A stretch of 60,590 bases of DNA from Polaromonas sp. Its GTDB lineage: Bacteria > Pseudomonadota > Gammaproteobacteria > Burkholderiales > Burkholderiaceae_C. The translations under genes were made by a program, and so were the position numbers. The notes under the pieces are model-generated. The model made no database searches. It was given only the letters and a program-made list of their open reading frames with translations, and was not told the DNA's origin. This document shows, in pieces, positions 54,430 through 60,590 of this stretch (its first letter is position 1; each line of letters opens with the position of its first letter). The stretch spans positions 1 through 60,590 of the forward strand of contig NZ_JACDDD010000011.1 of assembly GCF_013817205.1 (NCBI RefSeq), written 5' to 3'.

Positions 54430-55540
54430 AAGAACAAACCGATTTGTTTGGCAATGACACCGCAGCCGCATCTGCGGCGGCGGCCACCCCGACTGGTACG
54501 GCGCTTCGCCTGGGCAGCAAGGACGCGCGCCTTTCCCCGGCGCAAAAGCGCTTTAACCAGCTGGTGGAGCGTATTGACAAGCTGAAGGGGCAGATTGCCG
54601 ATGTCCAGGCGCTGGCGGACGTGCATCGCCGCTGCTTCACGCCACCCTGACGCCGCTTCGTGAGCGGCACCAGTCGCTGATGCGCCGCATGGCGCTGTGG
54701 CAACCGAAATTCTTTGCGGGCTCTGCGAAACCCTCGCCATGGACGGCGATGAAACCATGCGCGCCTTTCACGACAAGCGCAGCCCCAAGAGCCTGCAAGA
54801 GAAGGAGCAGGCCGCTGCTGCAGACATGCGGGCCATGATGGAGGATGCTTTAGGGCAGCAGATAGCACCGGATGAATCGCTGGACTCATTGGACGCCGTG
54901 ATGCGCGCCGGCATGGCGCAGGTGCAGGCGGCCCAGCAGGCTGAGCAGGCCAGGCGCCAGGCGCCAGGCGGCGCGGGCCAGCAAAAAACCGACGGCAGCC
55001 CAACGCAAGGCCGAGGAACGGCTGGAAGACGCCGAGACCATTTTGCGCAAGGTGTACCGGCAACTGGCCAGCGCCCTGCACCCCGACCGCGAGCGTGATC
55101 CGGGTGAACACCGGCGTAAGACGGCCTTGATGAGTGAGGCCAACGCTGCGTACGGGCGGCAGGACCTCATGGCTTTGCTGCACATCCAGCTGCGTATTGA
55201 ACAAGCCGACCCCCAGTCCTTGTCACAGTTGCCCGAGGAAAAAATCGAGTCCATGAGTCTGCTGCTCAAACAGCAAGCCGCCGAACTGGAGCAGGAGCTC
55301 CGGACGCAGCGGCTGCAGCTTGTGGACGAGTTCGATCTTCCCCCCTACCAGACGCCAAATGTCTCCAGCTTGCGCCCCCAGCTGCTGGCGCAAGAGCACG
55401 CTTTGAAGCAGGATCTAGCGGCCATGGAACATGACCTTCAGGCCGTTCAGGACGACGCGGGCTTCAAGCGCTGGCTGAAGCTGCAAAAGCAGTTGTCCAG
55501 GGAGCCTGATTTTTTGGATATAAGCGATTTCAGGCTCTAG
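54426..55540 (+). pseudogene. J-domain protein gene with three frame changes
   Basis: Starts with ATG at 54426 overlapping the preceding stop (ATGA). Frame 1 (MKEQTDLFGND ... DVHRRC) ends at 54650; HATLTPLRERHQSLMRRMALW continues in a second frame, ATEILCGLCETLAMDGDETM in a third from ~54700, and RQLASALHPDRERDP, with the HPD motif of J domains, back in the second frame to the TAG at 55538. The change near 54960 is an exact tandem duplication of GGCGCCA (54953-54959, 54960-54966); dropping one copy rejoins the frames. The other two look like a one-base loss at ~54635 and a small deletion at ~54700. As it stands no full J-domain protein is made, unless these are assembly errors. Confidence 0.8.
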
Positions 55541-55581
55541 CCCAATAAATACGGGCGCAAGGCGCTCCTGAATTTATAGCA
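55532..55581 (+). repeat. Dispersed ~50-bp repeat, copy 9 (supplies the stop of the J-domain gene)
   Basis: GGCTCTAGCCCAATAAATAC, then GGCGCTCCTGAATTTATAGC (O1, diverged). The TAG inside GGCTCTAGCC is the stop codon of the J-domain frame. Confidence 0.65.
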
Positions 55582-55592
55582 ATCCAGGGAGG

Positions 55593-57020
55593 CTAAGCAG
55601 CGCGGAGCGCCTCCAGCAGCCGCGTATGAACGCCACCAAAGCCGCCATTGCTCATGCACAGCAAATGGTCGCCGGGGCGGACTGCGACTTGGACCTGAGT
55701 CAGCAGTTGGTCGATGTTGTCAGCCACCTGCGCGCGCGCGCCCATGGGCGCGAGTGCGGCGCCGGCGTCCCAGTCGAGTCCACCGGCATGGCAAAACGCC
55801 AGGTCGGCCTGCTCCAGGCTCCAGGGCAGTTGCGCCGTCATGGTGCCCAGCTTCATGGTGTTGCTGCGTGGTTCAAAGATAGCCAGGATGCGGTCACCCT
55901 GCTTGCCTGCGGCATTAAGTTGCCGGCGCAGGCCGTCGACGGTGGTGTGGATGGCGGTTGGGTGGTGGGCAAAGTCGTCGTAAACGGTGATGTCGCCGCC
56001 CTCTGCCCGCCGCGCCACACCCACAATCTCCATGCGGCGCCGGACGTTCTGAAAACTCGCCAGCGCCTCGGCGGCCAGCGCGGGTGCCACGCTCACATGT
56101 TCGGCGGCGGCTATGGCGGCCAGGGCATTGAGCTGGTTGTGCACGCCGCTGATGGCCCACTCGACCCGGGCGACTTTCTGGCCGTCCTTGAGCACGTCGA
56201 AAGCAGCTGGCTCACCCTGGGCCGAGAAGCCTTCCGCTGCGGGGCCGCCGAAGAGTACCCGCTCACTCCAGCAGCCCTGGGACAGTACGCGGGCCAGGCT
56301 TTCTTCCTGCGCGTTGACCACGATGCGTCCAGAGCCGGGCACAGTGCGCACCAGGTGGTGAAACTGCCGCTCAATCGCCGCCAGGTCGTCAAAAATGTCG
56401 GCGTGGTCAAACTCCAGGTTGTTCAAAATCGCGGTGCGCGGCCGGTAGTGCACAAATTTGCTGCGCTTGTCGAAAAACGCGGTGTCGTACTCGTCGGCCT
56501 CAATCACGAAGGTGTTGCCCTCGCCCAGCCGGGCAGAGACACCGAAGTTCAGCGGCACGCCGCCGACCAGAAAGCCGGGCTGCAGGCCAGCGCACTCCAG
56601 AATCCACGCCAACATGGCCGTTGTGGTGGTTTTGCCGTGGGTGCCTGCCACCGCCAGCACATGGCGCGGGCCGGTGGCGTGGTGCGTGGGGTGATGCAGC
56701 ACATGGCCCGACAGCCATTGCGGCCCGCTGGTGTAGGGTAGGCCGGCCTCAAGAATGGCTTCCATCAGCGGATATTTCGCCTTTCCGCTGGCGTCGCGCG
56801 CGCGGGACACCACGTTGCCGACCACAAACACATCAGGATTAAAAGCCAATTGGTCCGCGCCGTAGCCTTCCACCAGTTCGATGCCGAGGGCGCGCAGCTG
56901 GTCGCTCATGGGCGGGTAGACGCCGGTGTCGCAGCCGGTGACGGTGTGGCCGGCCTCGCGCGCCAGCGCTGCGAGACCGCCCATGAAGGTGCCGCAGATT
57001 CCGAGGATATGTATGTGCAT
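55593..57020 (-). CDS. mpl: UDP-N-acetylmuramate:L-alanyl-gamma-D-glutamyl-meso-diaminopimelate ligase
   Basis: 475 residues. Mur-ligase that recycles the cell-wall tripeptide onto UDP-MurNAc. N-terminal HILGICGTFMGGLAALA, ATP loop VAGTHGKTTTTAMLAW, EADEYDTAFFDKRSKFVHY, NNLEFDHADIF and the C-terminal YDDFAHHPTAI and FEPRSNTMKLG are characteristic; the ICGTFMGG start separates Mpl from MurC. Single gene, convergent with the J-domain pseudogene and divergent from an unknown gene. Confidence 0.97.
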   Translation of the reverse strand: MHIHILGICGTFMGGLAALAREAGHTVTGCDTGVYPPMSDQLRALGIELVEGYGADQLAFNPDVFVVGNVVSRARDASGKAKYPLMEAILEAGLPYTSGPQWLSGHVLHHPTHHATGPRHVLAVAGTHGKTTTTAMLAWILECAGLQPGFLVGGVPLNFGVSARLGEGNTFVIEADEYDTAFFDKRSKFVHYRPRTAILNNLEFDHADIFDDLAAIERQFHHLVRTVPGSGRIVVNAQEESLARVLSQGCWSERVLFGGPAAEGFSAQGEPAAFDVLKDGQKVARVEWAISGVHNQLNALAAIAAAEHVSVAPALAAEALASFQNVRRRMEIVGVARRAEGGDITVYDDFAHHPTAIHTTVDGLRRQLNAAGKQGDRILAIFEPRSNTMKLGTMTAQLPWSLEQADLAFCHAGGLDWDAGAALAPMGARAQVADNIDQLLTQVQVAVRPGDHLLCMSNGGFGGVHTRLLEALRAA

Positions 57021-57114
57021 GCAGGTATTCTAGGGAAGCGCTTCCCAGTATCCCGAGGGACGGGGCTGAACTGCGGCGGTGCAGGCTTGGCCATGGCGAA
57101 TTATTGGTAAAATT

Positions 57115-57164
57115 GGCCTCCAGCCCCCGTCCATCAAGCGTGGATAGCTATGAATTTGATAGCT
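57115..57164 (+). repeat. Dispersed ~50-bp repeat, copy 10 (intergenic)
   Basis: GGCCTCCAGCCCCCGTCCAT, then ATAGCTATGAATTTGATAGC (O1) in the 236-bp space between mpl and the next gene. It is the only other copy outside a coding frame besides copies 8 and 9. Confidence 0.8.
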
Positions 57165-57256
57165 TTCCAGCACACCGCGCCAGGGATTGCAACTTTCCGG
57201 CCTGCCTGCGGCTCCATCGCTGTAGAGTCACAAGCTCGCTCCGCACCCTATCCACC

Positions 57257-57865
57257 GTGAACCCGACCACTCTGAAACTGGAAATCGCCGGCGCCGCCGC
57301 CGCCCTCATCGTCGAGGAAGGCCTGGAATATGGGCCGGCCAAACACCGCGCCGTCAAACAGATGGGCCTGCCTGCCCGCACCGAGTTGCCCGGCAATGAC
57401 GAGGTCGAGGACGCGGTGCATGATTACATCGCCATCTTCTGCGCCGACAGCCAGCCGGGTGAGCTGCGGGCGCTGCGCGAACTGGCGCTGACCTGGATGC
57501 AACGCATGGCGGCATTTCGCCCTTACCTGGGGGGCGCGGTCTGGCACGGCACGGCAACGCGGCTGTCGGACATCTATATCCAGCTGTTTTGCGACGACTC
57601 CAAGTCGGCTGAGATCGCGCTGATCGATCACCAGGTGGACTACGAACCGCGCACCGTGACGGGTTTCACCGGCGACAAGGTGGAGGCGCTGAGCCTGAGC
57701 AGTTTCTGCCCCGGACTCAACGAGCCTGTCGGTGTGCACCTGCTGGTGTACGACCACGACGATCTGCGCGGCGCCCTGCGTCCCGACGGCAAAGGCCGCA
57801 AGCCGCGTGGGGACCTGGCCGAAGTGCAAAAATTGCTGATGTCCCCCACGGAGTCTTCTTCTTGA
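57257..57865 (+). CDS. Hypothetical protein next to mpl
   Basis: 202 residues from a GTG at 57257 (VNPTTLKLEIAGAAAALIVE); the open frame runs further upstream but through the repeat. No signal peptide or membrane helix. HGTATRLSDIYIQLFCDDSK recalls the nucleotidyltransferase G-S-x-SDIDL pattern, only weakly. It overlaps the next start by 4 bp (TTGA), so it is translated together with the TlpA-like gene. Function not assigned. Confidence 0.75.
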   Translation: MNPTTLKLEIAGAAAALIVEEGLEYGPAKHRAVKQMGLPARTELPGNDEVEDAVHDYIAIFCADSQPGELRALRELALTWMQRMAAFRPYLGGAVWHGTATRLSDIYIQLFCDDSKSAEIALIDHQVDYEPRTVTGFTGDKVEALSLSSFCPGLNEPVGVHLLVYDHDDLRGALRPDGKGRKPRGDLAEVQKLLMSPTESSS

Positions 57866-58407
57866 AACGCAGACAACTGATTTATGCAGGCACGGCCGCT
57901 GCGGCCGCGCTGGTCGGCGCTGGCGTAGCCTGGTGGCAGATTCAGCCGCACGGCGACGGCAGTTCACCAGGCGCTGCAGGCGCCAACCCCGCCTTGCAGG
58001 CCTTTTGGCAGCAAAGTTTCGACACCCCTGACGGCACGCCCCTGCCCATGACGGGTTTTGCCGGCAAACCCTTGCTGGTTAATTTCTGGGCCACCTGGTG
58101 CCCGCCCTGCGTGGAAGAATTGCCGCTGATTGACCGGTTTCACACCGAGAACAAGGCCAGGAACTGGCAGGTGCTGGGGCTGGCGGTTGACCAGCCGAGT
58201 GCGGTGCGGACCTGGCTGCAGCGCAAACCCCTGAGTTTTCCGGTCGTCATGGCCGGGCTGCAGGGAACCGAGCTCAGCAAGTCACTGGGCAACCTGGCCG
58301 GCGGCCTGCCCTTCACCGTGGTGCTTGGCGCGTCCGGCCAGTTGCTGCACCGCAAAAGTGGTCAGGTCACCCCGGAAGATTTGGCCCAATGGGCGCAGCT
58401 GGTTTGA
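57862..58407 (+). CDS. TlpA-family disulfide reductase, membrane-anchored
   Basis: 181 residues starting with TTG at 57862, inside the TTGA overlap with the preceding stop; GGAG lies about eight bases before it. One N-terminal helix (LIYAGTAAAAALVGAGVAWW) anchors a periplasmic thioredoxin fold with ATWCPPCVEELPL (CPPC) and cis-Pro GGLPFTVVLGASG. Such proteins keep cytochrome c or copper-site thiols reduced; the partner is unknown. Confidence 0.92.
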   Translation: MKRRQLIYAGTAAAAALVGAGVAWWQIQPHGDGSSPGAAGANPALQAFWQQSFDTPDGTPLPMTGFAGKPLLVNFWATWCPPCVEELPLIDRFHTENKARNWQVLGLAVDQPSAVRTWLQRKPLSFPVVMAGLQGTELSKSLGNLAGGLPFTVVLGASGQLLHRKSGQVTPEDLAQWAQLV

Positions 58408-58418
58408 GCCTGAGGGCA

Positions 58419-58440
58419 AGTCATTGCGCGACGAATGACT
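58419..58440 (+). terminator. Possible weak terminator after the TlpA-like gene
   Basis: Perfect 7-bp inverted repeat AGTCATT / AATGACT with an eight-base loop, followed by only GTTTC. The poor T run makes termination doubtful. Confidence 0.35.
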
Positions 58441-58751
58441 GTTTCAAGTTTCTGCAAATGACAACAATTTATATAAAATAATTCGCGATGACGACCTTTG
58501 GTGAATTTTGTCGCCGATTGAATATTTTTGATTTTTAACAAACTTCTTCCAAAAGTCTTTTGCCTGGGCGACCGTCATACTTGTCAAAAAGGCAGGGAGA
58601 TGGGTTAGACTTCGCCCCTTCCTGACCGGCCTTGCCGCCAGGCTCATAAAATTTAAATGATTTTTAGGCGCTAAAGGGTGTAAAACGCGGAGCTTAGGTG
58701 CAAATGAGCGCCGCCACCCCTCTGCCAGTCTTACCGTCGTTGGAGCTCCCC
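58441..58751. promoter_or_regulatory. AT-rich upstream region of accB
   Basis: By hand count 18 of 60 GC at 58441-58500 and 17 of 60 at 58501-58560, in a window otherwise near two-thirds GC. It contains TATATAAAATAAT (58469-58481). A further weak pair is TTGTCA (58581-58586) and TAGACT (58606-58611). It is the likely control region of accBC, but no single promoter is certain, and I see no gene in it. Confidence 0.5.
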
Positions 58752-59201
58752 ATGGATCTAAGAAAACTCAAGACCCTGATCGACCTTGTCTCAGAGTCCA
58801 ATGTGTCTGAGCTGGAAATCACCGAAGCCGAGGGCAAGGTACGCATCGTCAAGTCTGGCGGGGCACCCATGGTCATGCAGTATGCGCCCCCGGTCCCCGT
58901 TGCGGCTCCAGTCGCCCCTGTTCCCGCGGCCGCGCCGGTGCCCGCTGAAGCGGTCGCAGCGCCGGCCGGTCATGCCGTCAAGTCGCCCATGGTCGGCACC
59001 TTTTACCGTTCGGCCAGCCCCGGCGCCAAGGCCTTTGTCGAAGTCGGCAACCAGGTCAAGGAAGGCGAGACCATCTGCATCATTGAGGCCATGAAAATCC
59101 TCAACGAGATTGAGGCGGACAAGTCCGGCACCATCACACGCATCCTCTGCGAAAACGGCCAGGCGGTGGAATACGGACAGCCCCTGTTCATGATCGAGTG
59201 A
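58752..59201 (+). CDS. accB: Biotin carboxyl carrier protein of acetyl-CoA carboxylase
   Basis: 149 residues from the ATG at 58752 (GGAGCTCCCC before it), normal length. N-terminal helical part [20 protein letters not shown], an Ala/Pro-rich linker, then the biotinyl domain with the biotin-accepting Lys in [13 protein letters not shown]. It carries CO2 between AccC and AccA/AccD in fatty acid synthesis. An upstream in-frame start at 58698 gives a weaker N-terminus. accC follows after 7 bp. Confidence 0.97.
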   Translation: MDLRKLKTLIDLVSESNVSELEITEAEGKVRIVKSGGAPMVMQYAPPVPVAAPVAPVPAAAPVPAEAVAAPAGHAVKSPMVGTFYRSASPGAKAFVEVGNQVKEGETICIIEAMKILNEIEADKSGTITRILCENGQAVEYGQPLFMIE

Positions 59202-59208
59202 TGGTCGC

Positions 59209-60558
59209 ATGTTCAAAAAGATACTGATTGCCAACCGCGGCGAGATCGCCCTGCGGATCCAGCGCGCCTGCCGCGAACTCGGCGTCAAGGCGGTGATGGT
59301 CTATTCAGAGGCCGACCGCGAAGCCAAGTACATCAAGCTGGCCGACGAGTCGGTCTGCATAGGCCCTGCCCCCTCGGGCCTGAGTTACCTGAACATGCCG
59401 GCCATCATCTCGGCAGCCGAAGTGACCGATGCCGAGGCGATCCACCCCGGCTACGGCTTCCTCAGCGAAAACGCCGATTTTGCCGAGCGCGTGGAAAAAA
59501 GCGGCTTCAAGTTCATCGGCCCGACACCGGAGTCCATCCGCATCATGGGTGACAAGGTCTCGGCCAAACAAACCATGATCAAGGCCGGTGTGCCCTGCGT
59601 GCCTGGCTCGGAAGGCGCCCTGCCCGACGACGCGGTGATCATCAAGCGCACGGCCAAACAAGTCGGCTACCCGGTCATCATCAAGGCGGCCGGCGGCGGC
59701 GGCGGGCGCGGCATGCGTGTGGTGCACACTGAGGCGGCGCTTTTGCACGCAGTGCAGACCACCAAGGCCGAAGCCGGCGCAGCGTTCGGCAACCCCGAGG
59801 TCTACATGGAAAAATTCCTGCAGAACCCGCGGCACATCGAGATCCAGATCCTGGCCGACCAGCACAAGAACGCGGTCTGGCTGGGCGAACGCGACTGTTC
59901 CATGCAGCGCCGCCACCAGAAAGTCATCGAGGAAGGACCGGCGCCGGGCATACCGCGCAAGTTGATCGAGCGCATTGGCGAGCGCTGTGTCGCGGCCGTG
60001 AAGAAAATCGGCTACCGGGGTGCCGGCACTTTTGAGTTTCTCTACGAAAACGGCGAGTTTTATTTCATCGAGATGAACACCCGTGTGCAGGTCGAGCACC
60101 CGGTGACCGAGTGGATCACCGGCGTGGACATCGTTAAGACCCAGATCATGGTGGCGGCCAACGAAAAACTGCCCTTCACCCAGCGCCAGATCGAAATCAA
60201 GGGGCATGCGATTGAGTGCCGCATCAATGCCGAAGACCCCTACAAGTTCACCCCCTCACCGGGGCGCATCACCACTTGGCACACGCCGGGGGGGCCGGGC
60301 GTGCGTGTGGACTCGCACATTTACGCCAACTACTTCGTGCCGCCCAACTACGACTCGATGATCGGCAAGATCATTGTTCACGGCGACACGCGCGAGCAGG
60401 CGCTGGCCCGCATGCGCACGGCGCTGGCCGAAACCGTAGTTGAGGGCATCAACACCAACATCCCGCTGCACCGTGAGTTGATGGTGGACGCCAAGTTCAT
60501 GGACGGTGGCACCAACATTCACTATCTTGAAGAGTGGTTGTCAAAACGGGACAGATAA
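59209..60558 (+). CDS. accC: Biotin carboxylase subunit of acetyl-CoA carboxylase
   Basis: 449 residues, complete. ATP-grasp enzyme that carboxylates biotin on AccB. Conserved blocks: [38 protein letters not shown], the glycine loop [34 protein letters not shown] and the catalytic [18 protein letters not shown]. It follows accB by 7 bp. The gene ends at EEWLSKRDR and is followed at once by a GC-rich repeat at the window edge. Confidence 0.98.
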   Translation: MFKKILIANRGEIALRIQRACRELGVKAVMVYSEADREAKYIKLADESVCIGPAPSGLSYLNMPAIISAAEVTDAEAIHPGYGFLSENADFAERVEKSGFKFIGPTPESIRIMGDKVSAKQTMIKAGVPCVPGSEGALPDDAVIIKRTAKQVGYPVIIKAAGGGGGRGMRVVHTEAALLHAVQTTKAEAGAAFGNPEVYMEKFLQNPRHIEIQILADQHKNAVWLGERDCSMQRRHQKVIEEGPAPGIPRKLIERIGERCVAAVKKIGYRGAGTFEFLYENGEFYFIEMNTRVQVEHPVTEWITGVDIVKTQIMVAANEKLPFTQRQIEIKGHAIECRINAEDPYKFTPSPGRITTWHTPGGPGVRVDSHIYANYFVPPNYDSMIGKIIVHGDTREQALARMRTALAETVVEGINTNIPLHRELMVDAKFMDGGTNIHYLEEWLSKRDR

Positions 60559-60559
60559 T

Positions 60560-60590
60560 GACCCCCACGGTCGTTCACTGCGTGTAATTC
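60560..60590 (+). repeat. GC-rich post-stop repeat, copy E (cut by the window end)
   Basis: GACCCCCACGGTCGTTCACT then GCGTGTAATTC, two bases after the accC stop, matches the start of copy C (after moxR). The rest lies outside the window. Confidence 0.7.

Noticed and set aside
50131-55540. A complete DISARM or BREX defence island
   Set aside because: Only the large methylase-like gene is present; no DrmA/B/C, PglZ, BrxC or helicase gene is in the surrounding 10 kb.
58444-58647. 67-codon minus-strand frame in the accB upstream region
   Set aside because: No ribosome-binding site, odd composition, and it covers the likely promoter.

Overview
The window reads as a chromosomal segment of a betaproteobacterium, most likely family Comamonadaceae (Polaromonas/Rhodoferax/Variovorax-like). 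The reasons are high GC, a large set of acyl-CoA dehydrogenase and Bug/TctAB transport genes, housekeeping genes of burkholderialean type (single-chain AceE, ribF-ileS-lspA, accB-accC), and two dispersed repeat families. The taxonomic call is an inference from gene content and style; no database was searched.

Layout. 1-7 kb: the end of a membrane protein with a degenerate GGDEF domain, an Lrp-type regulator divergent from aceE, a secreted fasciclin protein, then purN and an MFS transporter. 7-11 kb: an acyl-CoA dehydrogenase pair and a lipoprotein esterase. 11-12.2 kb: an intact IS5-type element splitting a small membrane-protein gene. 12.5-20.7 kb: an HNH nuclease, ribF, ileS-lspA, a Na/Pi cotransporter and a Bcr/CflA exporter. 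20.8-28.7 kb: qor-Nudix, two EamA transporters, a RIO kinase, an MFS protein, and an SDR-thioesterase-thioredoxin operon. 28.7-33.5 kb: gamma-glutamyltransferase plus a tripartite tricarboxylate transporter (tctBA, tctC). 33.6-37.6 kb: a tight operon tatD / hypoxanthine-DNA glycosylase / spermidine-synthase-like / gspE. 37.7-43.1 kb: S1C protease, MoxR, DUF58, VWA and rodA. 43.2-49.9 kb: a 3-hydroxyisobutyrate-dehydrogenase-like protein, YegP, tldD, unknown proteins, and aroG preceded by an attenuator. 50-55.5 kb: a 1432-residue single-chain restriction-modification-like protein, overlapped by a decayed J-domain gene. 55.6-60.6 kb: mpl, an unknown protein, a TlpA thioredoxin, and accB-accC.

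Most notable. (1) aroG is preceded by a 24-codon leader peptide containing F-Y-F-A-Y-F-W-F, an alternative pairing segment and a terminator with nine U: a textbook translation attenuator for aromatic amino acids. (2) A roughly 50-bp repeat occurs about eleven times; seven clear copies (plus one core-only match) lie inside genes and are read through in frame, in both orientations and several frames, adding short peptides to AceE, an acyl-CoA dehydrogenase, a Nudix protein, an SDR, an EamA transporter, a DNA glycosylase and a dehydrogenase. (3) A second, GC-rich repeat sits directly behind stop codons of at least five genes in the same orientation. (4) The restriction-modification-like gene overlaps the start of a J-domain gene by 4 bp, and that partner carries three frame changes, one explained by an exact 7-nt tandem duplication. 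(5) The IS5 insertion has a CTAG target duplication, and its removal restores a 149-codon frame.

No tRNA, rRNA or CRISPR array was seen. Stretches over 300 bp without a long gene are 46964-47331 (GC-rich repeat plus the aroG leader) and 58408-58751 (AT-rich accB upstream region).
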